From assembly GCA_902766045.1 (NCBI GenBank), contig CACXCA010000076.1, positions 1 to 64,000 of the forward strand: a stretch of 64,000 nucleotides of DNA, read 5' to 3'. Below are positions 25,519-35,571 of this stretch, piece after piece. Under the pieces are notes generated by a model. It searched no databases, was not told where the DNA came from, and saw nothing but the letters and a program-made list of their open reading frames with translations. Within the stretch, counting starts at the first letter, position 1, and every line of letters begins with the position of its first letter. Source of the stretch: an uncultured Bacteroidales bacterium. GTDB taxonomy: Bacteria; Bacteroidota; Bacteroidia; Bacteroidales; Paludibacteraceae. Both the position numbers and the translations under genes were made by a program.

Positions 25519-28500
25519 TTATTTAACAACACATTCACCACTCTTCGTACAGCCATAAATCTTATTGTTGTACATAGCTTCAACTGCGATTGAAGGAACA
25601 TAATAGCTACCTTCATACGTAGCGGATAGATTCAGAATGATGGTTGCTGTCGAACCATTTTGAAGCACATCAATATAAGACAACACACGGTCATCACGAA
25701 TATCTTGATAGCTGACCTTTGCATCGTTCTGTGCATTTAGTGTTTCAAATCCGGAAGGAAGGATATGTGTTACAGCAAGGTTCTCTATTGTAGCACCCGA
25801 AATATTGGTAACGCTGACAACTGCTTTGATGGTAGCGCCTTGTTCAACGCTGTTCAAGTCGATACAACGGTTATCTTTTTGATAAGATACCTTGATTGAC
25901 ACACCACTCTCTGATGCTGCCACAGGTTCTTGAACTGCTAAACCTTCCGATGCAACACTTAAGAACATGACACCTTTGGATTTATTATTCACTTCTGCAG
26001 CAACTGATGAGCCTTCAATAGGAAGATTAGCACTCCAATTCAAAGCTTTCGTATTTACTTGAGCATAATCCTTTTTGTTCACCTTAGCAGTGAAGTTCAA
26101 TTCATCGCTCACACCATTCTTCTTATAGTAAATATTCATAGCATGCAAAGCCATTGATGTCTCGATGGTTGACATCCAATCATTTGAAACCAAGTCTTTA
26201 CGAAGTTCCTCAGCAAATTGAGATGCATTTGCATTTCCGACCAATGAGTTTGCAATCACATTTGTCACTTTAGAACTACACCAATAGAAGGTAGAATTAC
26301 TTGGTTGATGGAGTATTTGTTTAGCTGTATTAACCTGTCCGATAAGAGCATAAGATGCTGCAAGTAGGTTCATATCATTATCAGACAATTGGTTTGCCAT
26401 CTCCTTCATTCTATTCATTGTACTCTTCTCTGGTGCATTTGAATTAGCTAATGCATATAATGAATATGCTGCAATGTGAGTGTCGTAGTTTCCTGAACCT
26501 GCTTTCCAGTTTTTAGCTTGAGAAGCAACATACTTAGACAAACTCTTTTTCATCTTATCATTGACAAAATAGCCTTTTTCTGATGCTTTATCAAGGAATA
26601 AGAGGATGTAAGCAGATACCCATTTGTCAGGATAACTACCACCTGGCCAATAAGCCATACCACCATCGTTTGTTTGGTATTTAGCTAATTTACTAATAAC
26701 TGTTTTTACATTATCTTCCACTTCTTGTTTTTGCTCTGCAGTTAATTGAGAGAACTCATCCAAATACAATTGAGCAAAACCTTTTGATGTGATCTGTTCA
26801 GCGCATCCGTGAGGATAAGCAATTAGATTTGCCACTCTTCCTGCCATATTCAATGGTTGTACAGAAGAGGCTTCCATGCGTATCACTTGTTGTTCACTTC
26901 CAACAACATTGATCTTCTCGTTCCATTGTGAACCTGCTTTAATTGTATAGACATCAAACTTCTTCACTTTCTGGCTGACAGTTCGAATTGTGATGTCAGT
27001 GACATATGAAGATTGGTCTGATGATGAGGTACAATTGATAGAAACCCTACCCGTTCCTCCTTTGGATCCTGCCTTCACTTTGAATTGAACAGTTTTATCG
27101 CCTGGTTCATTAAAATCAGTCGAAGCGGTGTTGTTACCTACAACCTGAAGGTCTCCTGAGCATGTCAAAGTAGTCTTAACATTCTTCACACTCTTATCGG
27201 CAGCAAATATTGTAGCTGAAACCGTCATCTCATCATTTACACCAATCTGACGTGGCATTGTACCTGTTACCATCAACGGCTTGCGTACAAATGTTGATTT
27301 ATCAGCTGAACCGTAAGCAGCACCATCTGTTGCAACAACCATCACACGAACTCTACCATTATAGTTTGGTACATTCACCTCATGTGTATTGGTCTTACCC
27401 TTCTCTACCACAAAAGGTCCTTCAAAATAAACCATTGGAGTGAAGCGGTTCACGATAGCCTTAGGTCCACCTTCTAATGCCTCATCACCTCCAACGCTGA
27501 ACATTTGATCAATTCGTCCACCAAACGCTCCACATACATGACTGTAGAGATCCCATGCACGTAAATTCAAAGCCTCTTTTGCAAAGAAGACAGACCATGC
27601 ATTTGGCGTTTTAAAATGAGTCAAATCAAGCAATCCTTCATCCACAACAGCCAATGTATATGCCATCTTTCTACCCTCTTTCTCACTTACTTTGATTGTA
27701 TATTTAGAAAGTGGTCTGACTTCATCTCCAGCATTGATGACTGGTGTCAGTTTACTTTTTTCTGACGATACAGAAATAGGTTGTACACCATACAAACGAA
27801 TTGGAAGGTCATTTCCTTCGTGTTGATATGGTTGAATAAGTGTAGTATAAATATAGGCATTAGGCATCATCTCGTCGGTGACAGGGATGGAAACAACGGT
27901 TTGACCGTTTTGACAATCCACAAACTTCATGTCTAATATTCCAGCACTATTGCATACAGTAACAATCGCACGGCTACCAGAAGTGGTTGACATTGTAAGT
28001 TTTGCCACATCGCCCGGTTGATAAGAGTCCTTATCCGTTTTTGTAGAAAGTGTAACCGATGTCTCACGTCCGTCAAGACTACGAGCTGAAGTCAACGTCG
28101 GCCAATCAAAGTATGCCAAGATACCAGTTGAATGTTTACCTGATTTATCAGTAACATGTATCAAATATGTACCCCAATCCTTGTCAGGGAAATTCAATGA
28201 GAACGATGTCTTACCGCTACCATTTGTTGTTAAATTGAACTTTTTAACTGGTTCGTTATAAGATGATGTTGTGTAATCTGCCAAATCATATGAGTTACAA
28301 TTCCACCACCAATACCATTGCACTTTGTAAACCTTTACGTCAACATTTACTCCATTGACTGGATCGCCATTATAGGATACAGAGGCAATGTCAAATGTTT
28401 GATTAGAACCGGTTGGAATGAAACCATATTCCCCTGCATTAGGTGCTTTTATACCCACGTAACGAGTATATGGAGAATAGTTAATGATTTGGTCATCCGT

Positions 28501-30963
28501 ACTAAACTCACCGCTTTCTTCATACACTTTTGTTGTGATGCTACAACGTAATTTTCCTGGTGCACCATCTCTGACTGTCGTATTGAATGATACAGTAGCA
28601 TTACCTGATTCATTGGTCAATCCACTAGCAATCTCTTCTTCTTTTGAACCGAAACTCTTGGTTGGATCATCGAACTGATATCCTTTCCAATTATCAAAAG
28701 AAGTAGTACCTTGAACAAATTTAGACGTGATGACATATTTTTGTTCATGAGCTTTGCTACCATTCAACCATTCAGTATGAAGAGAGCTTGTTTGATTACC
28801 ATATACCAGTTGATTAGGCAACTTCAAATCAATCTTCAAACGATTCGGTTTGATGGTTTCAATACGTAGGCGTTTGGAGAAAGTGGATCCTCCTACCTGA
28901 ATATTAACCAACCAACTTCCTGTAGGGTCAGATACTTCCGTAGGTATATTGAATGTATATAATCCTAATTGACCATTGTTCTTAGTCATTTTCTTGTATG
29001 TCTGACCTAATGGGTTGATTAATTCCATTACTACTGGGTGATTCTCTGGTAATTTCTTCTCACGGTCATTCAACATAAAGGATAGATGCAATGTGTCACC
29101 TGGACGCCAAACACCTCTTTCACCATAGATATATCCTTTCAATCCTTTCTGTACTTCAGAACCAGACACATCAAATGTACTGGTAGATAACTCTTCGCCT
29201 CGTTTCACTCTTAAACAAGACACATCTGCATCTTTACGAGCCAAGATATAGAAAGCACTTCCTTCACCTCCATCCATGGAGAAGTCAACACGTCCGTCAG
29301 AATCTGTTGTTCCTTTGGCAATCAAATGAGACTGACGATTATATGCTTCCACTTCAATACCAGCATATGCCTTTGCAGTTAACAGATTGGTAGCAACAAC
29401 AGTCAATTTATTTTGCAATGGAGACATAGCGACAAGACCAATATTTGTTGCCAACACATTCTTAGCACAGTAACGGTCTATGTAATATGAATCCGTACAA
29501 GGATCTAATCTGTCATGATAATCATACTTACTCCAATCAGCAAACTGTGAAGGGTAATAATAATAGATTTCAGAATCAAAACGTTGATTCATATCAGTCA
29601 ACAACAACTGATCTTCTCTAGCAATCTCATCTTTATTAATCACCTGTGCAGAATCACAAGGCCATGTGCTTAAACGTTTGTCTAAACGTAACTCAACATG
29701 ATAAATACAGCCTGGCTCAGCTTTTACTAGATTGGATAGATCTAATGCATAGTTGTGCCATTTATTAAAGTCGCTGGACTCATCCATATAGAATGTTGTA
29801 ACAGCTACCGGACGTCCGACCAATCCTAGTTTCTCAAAACCATTGATGTCTTCGTTAGCCAACATCTGTCCGATGTTATGACTATAAATCTTAAACACAA
29901 AGACCTTTACACCTTTTGTATAGATGGCACGGAAAGGAACTGTGATTTTATCCGTTTGAGGGATAATCGTTCCGTCACCAATAAACTCCACATTAGGCTT
30001 ATCCACATTCAAGGTTATCTCTTGAGAGATATCTTCACCTAACAGAAGACCATTTTTGCTGCGAATATTCTTAGAAAGATGAACTGTCACATTTCCCTCT
30101 TTTTTCATATCAGGGAATAATTTCAGCTTATTGCCAGAAACCTCAACAGCCTGCGAGGTATTACCTTCTATATAAGCCAATCCCATCATGTTTTGTTTCT
30201 TGTCCAATTGCTTGTTGAAAGAAACTTCTATGTATTTCGTATCGTTGGCAACATAACGAATATCATATAAACACAATGCGTTAGGATTAGGTATTTGAAC
30301 TGATACTAATTCTTCAGCCTTCAAATCATACTTTGAGTTTTCAAGAGATGAGATACGCAAATCACCTTGTGACTGTGGTTTGAACGTTACCGTCATCTTC
30401 TGAACATTCTTATTTTCTGTATTCCACTCAACCTTTGCGCTGTTTCCCATTGATTGTGTAATCAATGACTGAACAACCTCTGGACTCTCTTCATCCAATG
30501 TGCGGACCTCAAAGTTATATACATAATTATCGTTATCATCCACATCAAATGATTCAAAGTTTGTGGACATCTGGAATGGATATGTTTGATAAGAAAAGAC
30601 AAAATCCTTTGAGTCATCATCAAACACTTTCTTCAGCTTAGCCGTGATGGTGTAAACGGTGTTATAAGCCATCTCTTCTTGTGGTTTGAACACAATTGTG
30701 TGAGAATCTGCAAAAGAAAAGGTTCCATTGACTGACGGAGAAATCGACATGAAATCATTCGGATTTAACCCCTTTAACTTTTCTGACTCAATATCTGTTG
30801 ACAACAACAAATACGCAGAAGCTTTTCGTGAGATACGTCCAGAGGTGAACCCTTCAACATGCTCGTTGTAATCAGGCTTTACTCCAGCTTTCTCATCTGA
30901 TGAACATTGGCAAAAGAGCAATGTCATCCATGCTAATAAAGCATAAAGATAGTAACGTTTCAT
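25519..30963 (-). CDS. Alpha-2-macroglobulin family lipoprotein with thioester motif
   Basis: This 1814-residue protein resembles bacterial alpha-2-macroglobulins (YfhM/BAM), which trap proteases attacking the cell. It begins with a lipoprotein signal (LLFCQCSSDEK; Cys18 or Cys20), so it is anchored in a membrane. N-terminal MG-type beta domains are followed by the A2M bait and MG7 region (VYFEGPFVVEKGKTNTHEVN) and the thioester motif GCAEQ with C1387 in YPHGCAEQITSKG. An alpha-toroid terpenoid-cyclase-like domain follows (YQTNDGGMAYWPGG), then a C-terminal receptor-like domain. The thioester is intact, so covalent trapping is plausible. It lies next to pbpC, as in E. coli yfhM-pbpC, linking defence to cell wall repair. 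A TATTTTTG box at 31032-31039 suggests its own promoter. Confidence 0.93.
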   Translation of the reverse strand: MKRYYLYALLAWMTLLFCQCSSDEKAGVKPDYNEHVEGFTSGRISRKASAYLLLSTDIESEKLKGLNPNDFMSISPSVNGTFSFADSHTIVFKPQEEMAYNTVYTITAKLKKVFDDDSKDFVFSYQTYPFQMSTNFESFDVDDNDNYVYNFEVRTLDEESPEVVQSLITQSMGNSAKVEWNTENKNVQKMTVTFKPQSQGDLRISSLENSKYDLKAEELVSVQIPNPNALCLYDIRYVANDTKYIEVSFNKQLDKKQNMMGLAYIEGNTSQAVEVSGNKLKLFPDMKKEGNVTVHLSKNIRSKNGLLLGEDISQEITLNVDKPNVEFIGDGTIIPQTDKITVPFRAIYTKGVKVFVFKIYSHNIGQMLANEDINGFEKLGLVGRPVAVTTFYMDESSDFNKWHNYALDLSNLVKAEPGCIYHVELRLDKRLSTWPCDSAQVINKDEIAREDQLLLTDMNQRFDSEIYYYYPSQFADWSKYDYHDRLDPCTDSYYIDRYCAKNVLATNIGLVAMSPLQNKLTVVATNLLTAKAYAGIEVEAYNRQSHLIAKGTTDSDGRVDFSMDGGEGSAFYILARKDADVSCLRVKRGEELSTSTFDVSGSEVQKGLKGYIYGERGVWRPGDTLHLSFMLNDREKKLPENHPVVMELINPLGQTYKKMTKNNGQLGLYTFNIPTEVSDPTGSWLVNIQVGGSTFSKRLRIETIKPNRLKIDLKLPNQLVYGNQTSSLHTEWLNGSKAHEQKYVITSKFVQGTTSFDNWKGYQFDDPTKSFGSKEEEIASGLTNESGNATVSFNTTVRDGAPGKLRCSITTKVYEESGEFSTDDQIINYSPYTRYVGIKAPNAGEYGFIPTGSNQTFDIASVSYNGDPVNGVNVDVKVYKVQWYWWWNCNSYDLADYTTSSYNEPVKKFNLTTNGSGKTSFSLNFPDKDWGTYLIHVTDKSGKHSTGILAYFDWPTLTSARSLDGRETSVTLSTKTDKDSYQPGDVAKLTMSTTSGSRAIVTVCNSAGILDMKFVDCQNGQTVVSIPVTDEMMPNAYIYTTLIQPYQHEGNDLPIRLYGVQPISVSSEKSKLTPVINAGDEVRPLSKYTIKVSEKEGRKMAYTLAVVDEGLLDLTHFKTPNAWSVFFAKEALNLRAWDLYSHVCGAFGGRIDQMFSVGGDEALEGGPKAIVNRFTPMVYFEGPFVVEKGKTNTHEVNVPNYNGRVRVMVVATDGAAYGSADKSTFVRKPLMVTGTMPRQIGVNDEMTVSATIFAADKSVKNVKTTLTCSGDLQVVGNNTASTDFNEPGDKTVQFKVKAGSKGGTGRVSINCTSSSDQSSYVTDITIRTVSQKVKKFDVYTIKAGSQWNEKINVVGSEQQVIRMEASSVQPLNMAGRVANLIAYPHGCAEQITSKGFAQLYLDEFSQLTAEQKQEVEDNVKTVISKLAKYQTNDGGMAYWPGGSYPDKWVSAYILLFLDKASEKGYFVNDKMKKSLSKYVASQAKNWKAGSGNYDTHIAAYSLYALANSNAPEKSTMNRMKEMANQLSDNDMNLLAASYALIGQVNTAKQILHQPSNSTFYWCSSKVTNVIANSLVGNANASQFAEELRKDLVSNDWMSTIETSMALHAMNIYYKKNGVSDELNFTAKVNKKDYAQVNTKALNWSANLPIEGSSVAAEVNNKSKGVMFLSVASEGLAVQEPVAASESGVSIKVSYQKDNRCIDLNSVEQGATIKAVVSVTNISGATIENLAVTHILPSGFETLNAQNDAKVSYQDIRDDRVLSYIDVLQNGSTATIILNLSATYEGSYYVPSIAVEAMYNNKIYGCTKSGECVVK

Positions 30964-31064
30964 ATAAATTTATTTTTAATTATATTGTTTTCATTTTAAC
31001 ATTTCCGTTAACCACTCATCTATCGTATCTACAAAAATACATAATTCATTTATGAAAAGTATAA

Positions 31065-33338
31065 TTACTTCACATGAATTATAATCATTTTACGATTTCC
31101 TTCATCATCTACGATAGACAATGTGTGACTACCAGGCGATGGCAGAGCACTCATCTGATGTGTACCTTGTGTTTCTCCTAAATAATCATTATCTAAATGC
31201 CAATAAATGGTTGCATCTCTTTTTCGTGAAACAGCTGTAAATATGACTCGTTCTGTTGTTCCATCAAATCCTTTGGGCAACACAATGGTATTTTGATGTT
31301 CCGGATAGATAAAATCCAACGGTTCTGATTGAGAGCCTTGGCAACCCTCCATAAAAGGAGGCAAAGGAAGATAATCAGCGTGTTTTGTTTTATAATAATA
31401 CTCTTGAGCAACAGGCAAGATAAATCGTGACTCAGTATATATCTCATCCACTCCCATGCAACTTGAATTGACTTGCCATTTCTTATCTGCTGACAAATGA
31501 ACCCGTCGGCAGTAGTTACATGGCTGTGTCTTCGTCGCTTCTTTGCTCATAAGAGTCGTCTCAACATCTGCACATACACTAGAAGCCAACCGTCCGCTAT
31601 GCTTACATATTGTCATGGATTCCAACTCATTTGTCGGTGGTGTAAACCAATTGGTGTTATCCAACATAGCAAAGACGTCAAACATTACTGGTGCAGAATA
31701 ACCGATGCCTGTCAGTCCAGCTCGTCCCTCTCCTGTGGCATTTCCTGTCCACACACCTACTACATACTTGGGTGTGATTCCAATTGACCATGCGTCACGG
31801 CTACCCCAACTGGTACCCGTTTTCCATGCTAGGTTTTTCATGCTTCTGAACTGTGACCATTCCGACTCTTCTTCAGGACGATTCAGTTTAGACATGGTAT
31901 TAAACATAAACCAGGATGCAGCCAATGAGATACGTGTATCCTGATTCTCTGCTGTTTTGTGTAACAAACGATAGGCTAACCGTTGATACATGTGACACAC
32001 ATCCCATAGTTTCACTTCTGCCCCACCTAATATCAAGGTGGCACCATAATGATCTTCATCATAATGTAATGTGGTCATTCCCAGCCACTCTAAATCCTTC
32101 ATGAAACGACCTGTTCCATGAGTCGATAACATACGAACCAGAGGCACATTCAGCGATTGTATAATCGCATCATCGGCATGAACGGCTCCACTAAATGTAT
32201 GATTGAAATTAGAAGGCGTAAATCCATTGATAGAAAGAGGTGTGTCAGAAATGAGTTGTCGAGGTGTCAGTTCCCCACAACTAATCATGGCAGCATATAA
32301 GAATGGTTTAAGCGTACTGCCAGGACTTCGTTCACATTGGATGATATCCACACACGAAGCTTCGGCTCCTGCTCGTGTAGTATTTCCCACATACGCAATT
32401 GGCTGTCCAGTCTCCACATCCAACACAAGGATGGCAATGTTATCCACATTGTTTGAATTACTATATCGACTGCTATAATCGTTGGCTAGTTGTTGTACAA
32501 GGTGTTGCAACCGTGCATCGATATGGGTATGTAAATAGGTCTGACTTTTTGTTTTAGACAGATAATCCAATAAGTGAGGTGCTTCATTCGGAAGAGCATA
32601 AGGTTTATCTGGCAAAGGTTCATCAATGGATAGTTCATACTCATCGGCTGTGATAATCTTCCTTGTCTGTAGAATGGCAAGAAGCTGATCTCTTTTTTTC
32701 TTGAGAATAGACCTATTCCTACCAGGATGTATAAGACTGGGAGAATTGGGCAAAACAGCCAAGGTTGCCACCTCAGACCATGATAAGCAAGAGATATCTC
32801 TGTTGTAGTACCTCCAAGCAGCTGCATTCACGCCCACCACATTTCCTCCAAATGGAGCATGAGATACATACATACGAAGAATCTGCTCTTTCGAATACGA
32901 TAATTCAATATCAAGAGCATATAGGACCTCAATCAGTTTATTCTTCAAAGTTCTAGGTTGGTTCCCTCGTACCATGCGGGCCAATTGCATCGTCAGTGTA
33001 CTGCCCCCTTCTTTCACACACGAAGACTGCACATTACGTTTGAATGCTCGCACTACAGCGATTGGATCAACCCCTATATGATAATAAAACCGACGATCTT
33101 CATAATTAACCAAACAGGTAATAAACCGTTGATTCAGCGTGTCAGATTCAGGAAATCGCCATTGATCATCTCCCGCTATACGAGCTCCTAATAAATTTCC
33201 ACGTTCATCCAGCAAGACAGTAGAAGTGGTATCCTCAAATAGCTTACGAGGCATCACTTCAACATGAAAGAATAGAAATCCTATTATAATAGATAAAAGG
33301 AGTGTTTCCAATTCATATTTCAACTTGCTTATTTTCAT
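31065..33338 (-). CDS. pbpC: Penicillin-binding protein 1C
   Basis: This class A PBP polymerises and probably cross-links peptidoglycan in the periplasm. The 757-residue protein has an N-terminal membrane anchor (about 9-28). A GT51 glycosyltransferase domain follows, with the catalytic E80 in NYEDRRFYYH and KEGGSTLTMQLAR. The transpeptidase domain has S341-T-L-K344, S395-L-N397 and K506-T-G508. The C-terminal BiPBP_C domain of about 110 residues is characteristic of PBP1C. All catalytic residues are present. It is 101 bases upstream of the A2M lipoprotein gene and 28 bases after a phosphopantetheinyl transferase gene, so the latter is probably co-transcribed with it. Confidence 0.94.
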   Translation of the reverse strand: MKISKLKYELETLLLSIIIGFLFFHVEVMPRKLFEDTTSTVLLDERGNLLGARIAGDDQWRFPESDTLNQRFITCLVNYEDRRFYYHIGVDPIAVVRAFKRNVQSSCVKEGGSTLTMQLARMVRGNQPRTLKNKLIEVLYALDIELSYSKEQILRMYVSHAPFGGNVVGVNAAAWRYYNRDISCLSWSEVATLAVLPNSPSLIHPGRNRSILKKKRDQLLAILQTRKIITADEYELSIDEPLPDKPYALPNEAPHLLDYLSKTKSQTYLHTHIDARLQHLVQQLANDYSSRYSNSNNVDNIAILVLDVETGQPIAYVGNTTRAGAEASCVDIIQCERSPGSTLKPFLYAAMISCGELTPRQLISDTPLSINGFTPSNFNHTFSGAVHADDAIIQSLNVPLVRMLSTHGTGRFMKDLEWLGMTTLHYDEDHYGATLILGGAEVKLWDVCHMYQRLAYRLLHKTAENQDTRISLAASWFMFNTMSKLNRPEEESEWSQFRSMKNLAWKTGTSWGSRDAWSIGITPKYVVGVWTGNATGEGRAGLTGIGYSAPVMFDVFAMLDNTNWFTPPTNELESMTICKHSGRLASSVCADVETTLMSKEATKTQPCNYCRRVHLSADKKWQVNSSCMGVDEIYTESRFILPVAQEYYYKTKHADYLPLPPFMEGCQGSQSEPLDFIYPEHQNTIVLPKGFDGTTERVIFTAVSRKRDATIYWHLDNDYLGETQGTHQMSALPSPGSHTLSIVDDEGNRKMIIIHVK

Positions 33339-33366
33339 TTATTCATACAATCATTCGTAATCTTAT

Positions 33367-33984
33367 TTATCCATATACCAAAACAAAATCATCATATATC
33401 TCATAGTGCAAATGGTAACTCCTATTTTGCTTGGTATCATAAGCCTCCATCTTGCCATAGTTATCTTGAACTGAGAATTTCTTCACGATAATATCCTCTG
33501 AAAACTCAGGCAAAGGAAGAGCAGATAGTTTGAATATCGTTTCTTTCGCACACCAATGTAACAGAAGAGACACTAACGCTTGTGTACCATCAATTGTCTC
33601 CTTTGGAGATAGAAATTTATCCTTCACGCGAAAAATCTTTTCCTTTTTCATCTCAATATCAACACCCACAATTTGAGTCGGACACATAATAACGGATACA
33701 TATTGATTTGTGTGCGAGATACTGATACGAAGGGATGAATTCTTTAAAAATGGTTTCCCCTCATCCGTATGTTCTATTTCGGGTTCGCGATGCGTAAGAT
33801 GCAATAGCAAAGCTCTTACTGTCAGGTATTCAATTCGTCGATGAGCATTGGATATCGAACAGATCTCTTTGGCATACAACTCTCTTGATTCATGAAACAA
33901 GGATAGCAGTTCCTCTTCCGTCTCTTCTATTTTCCATACAGCCAAAGATGTATCGTTCTGTAATATATGCTCAAATAATAACAT
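33367..33984 (-). CDS. 4'-phosphopantetheinyl transferase (Sfp type)
   Basis: The enzyme attaches the phosphopantetheine arm of CoA to a carrier protein serine. The 205-residue length is between AcpS (about 120) and Sfp (about 225), nearer the latter. Magnesium ligands D109 and E111 lie in VGVDIEM, and the helix motif W144-C-A-K147-E148 is present; SISHTNQYVSV is the usual substrate-pocket block. No polyketide or peptide synthetase is nearby, so the target may be the fatty acid ACP or a distant cluster. It lies 3 bases after the gldF stop and 28 bases before pbpC, apparently inside a mixed operon. Confidence 0.88.
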   Translation of the reverse strand: MLLFEHILQNDTSLAVWKIEETEEELLSLFHESRELYAKEICSISNAHRRIEYLTVRALLLHLTHREPEIEHTDEGKPFLKNSSLRISISHTNQYVSVIMCPTQIVGVDIEMKKEKIFRVKDKFLSPKETIDGTQALVSLLLHWCAKETIFKLSALPLPEFSEDIIVKKFSVQDNYGKMEAYDTKQNRSYHLHYEIYDDFVLVYG

Positions 33985-33987
33985 TGT

Positions 33988-34716
33988 TTATTTTTTTCTA
34001 TCCAAAACTTCTTTGGTAAAAAACAGAAATAGAATTGTCACAACAACAAAATAGACAATGTCACGACTATCTATCACCCCACGACTCATGGATTCATAAT
34101 GCGCATTGATACCTAAAGAAGCTATCATGCTTTGAGAAGAGCCACTCGAAGCTAATCCGGAGATGATATCAAATCCTGCATATATAAAGAAACATAAAAC
34201 AGCAGCTACAATAAACGAGATGATTTGATTGTCTGTCAACGATGAAGAGAACAAACCGATGGAGACATACACTGCAGCCAAGAAAAAGAGTCCTATATAC
34301 GAACCCCAGGTACCACCCGTGTCAATATTTCCCATTGGATCACCCAGCAACCATACCGATAAGAAATAGATAAGTGTTGGAATCAACGAAAACAATACCA
34401 ACAAAACACCTGCTAAATATTTAGAGATAATAATATTGGTTGTTGTTATTGGGTGAGTAAGCAATAATTCGATGGTTCCTGTTTTTCGTTCCTCAGCAAA
34501 TAAACGCATGGTGACTGCAGGCACTAAAAAAAGATAAAGCCAAGGTGCAAAGTAAAATAATCCGTCAAGATTAGCATATCCTGCATCCAACACATTGTAT
34601 TCTCCTGGGAAGATCCATAAGAAAAGAGCTGTTAGCACTAGGAACACACCAATCACAATATATCCCATTGGGGAAGCAAAAAAGTTATTATACTCTTTTT
34701 TTAGTAACGTCAACAT
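33988..34716 (-). CDS. gldF: Gliding-type ABC transporter permease GldF
   Basis: The 242-residue membrane protein has six predicted helices. It carries the ABC-2 permease blocks expected of GldF: LKKEYNNFFASPMGYIVIGVF at the start, LFLVPAVTMRLFAEERKTGTIELLLTHPIT, and LGDPMGNIDTGGTWGSYIGL. In gliding Bacteroidota it works with GldA (ATPase) and GldG; in non-motile Bacteroidales its role is unclear. Here gldG is not adjacent: the next gene is a phosphopantetheinyl transferase 3 bases downstream. The protein therefore probably acts with partners encoded elsewhere, or alone with a generic ATPase. Confidence 0.88.
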   Translation of the reverse strand: MLTLLKKEYNNFFASPMGYIVIGVFLVLTALFLWIFPGEYNVLDAGYANLDGLFYFAPWLYLFLVPAVTMRLFAEERKTGTIELLLTHPITTTNIIISKYLAGVLLVLFSLIPTLIYFLSVWLLGDPMGNIDTGGTWGSYIGLFFLAAVYVSIGLFSSSLTDNQIISFIVAAVLCFFIYAGFDIISGLASSGSSQSMIASLGINAHYESMSRGVIDSRDIVYFVVVTILFLFFTKEVLDRKK

Positions 34717-34748
34717 TGGGTTTATATAATTAATTTAACTTATAAATA

Positions 34749-35534
34749 TCATAACAAATCGAACAAACAAGCTTCTTTTCTTTTCAAAGCCACTACTGGA
34801 ATCTTATGTTGCAGCGCATCACTCATAGTTGTCACGGCCAACTCTGGAGTGTTGTTTTCTTCACTTAAATGGCACAGAAATACTTGTTTTAGATTAGGAT
34901 TAGCATGAGACCTCACCAATTCGGCAGCTTCATGGTTACTCATGTGTCCCATATTGCTTGAAACTCTAATCTTCAACTTTTCCGAATAGGAACCATTCAT
35001 CAGCATATCTATGTCATGATTAGATTCAATTATCAGATAATCAGCCTCCTGCACAGCCTGTATCAACCTTGGCGTCACGTGTCCGACATCTGTAGCCAAC
35101 ACTAATTTCTTACCTTGATATTCAATAATATACCCCGAATTATCAACTGCATCATGGGGAATATAAAATGACGTGATATGGAAATCGCCTAATTGGACAC
35201 GTCCTTCATGTTCCAGGTACTTACGATTGGTGACCGCCACTTTCTTATGAATATAATTAGCACGGTCCATCATCGAGAAGAATGTTTGGGTTGCATAAAC
35301 TGGGATGTTCCATTTGTTACCAAACACACACATGGATTGAGTATGATCCTTATGAATATGAGTGATAAACAATGCACGTATTTTATGAATATCAATGTTG
35401 ATGGATTTTAGATATTTCACAATAGAGCGAGCACTAATTCCTGCATCTATCAAGAATCCATATTGATCATTACCGATATAATAACAGTTTCCGCTGCTAC
35501 CACTTGCTATACTATAGAAAATCCAATCGTTCAT
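34749..35534 (-). CDS. WalJ/YycJ-like metallo-beta-lactamase-fold hydrolase
   Basis: From MNDWIFYSIASGSSGN the protein has 261 residues; an earlier start at 35561 would add nine residues not expected for the family. It has the N-terminal ASGSSGNCYYIG block of the WalJ/VicX/YycJ group and the di-metal motif THIHKDH (HxHxDH). Further ligands occur near STTD-like VLATDVGHVTPR and IESNHD, and the end carries CHLSEENNTPE. Bacterial members affect cell wall and DNA repair homeostasis and may be 5' exonucleases. It lies between gldF (32 bases) and the lytic transglycosylase (about 37 bases), probably in one transcript. Confidence 0.85.
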   Translation of the reverse strand: MNDWIFYSIASGSSGNCYYIGNDQYGFLIDAGISARSIVKYLKSINIDIHKIRALFITHIHKDHTQSMCVFGNKWNIPVYATQTFFSMMDRANYIHKKVAVTNRKYLEHEGRVQLGDFHITSFYIPHDAVDNSGYIIEYQGKKLVLATDVGHVTPRLIQAVQEADYLIIESNHDIDMLMNGSYSEKLKIRVSSNMGHMSNHEAAELVRSHANPNLKQVFLCHLSEENNTPELAVTTMSDALQHKIPVVALKRKEACLFDLL

Positions 35535-35571
35535 TTCTACTGATGAAAATATAATTTGCAAAGTTAAGAAA

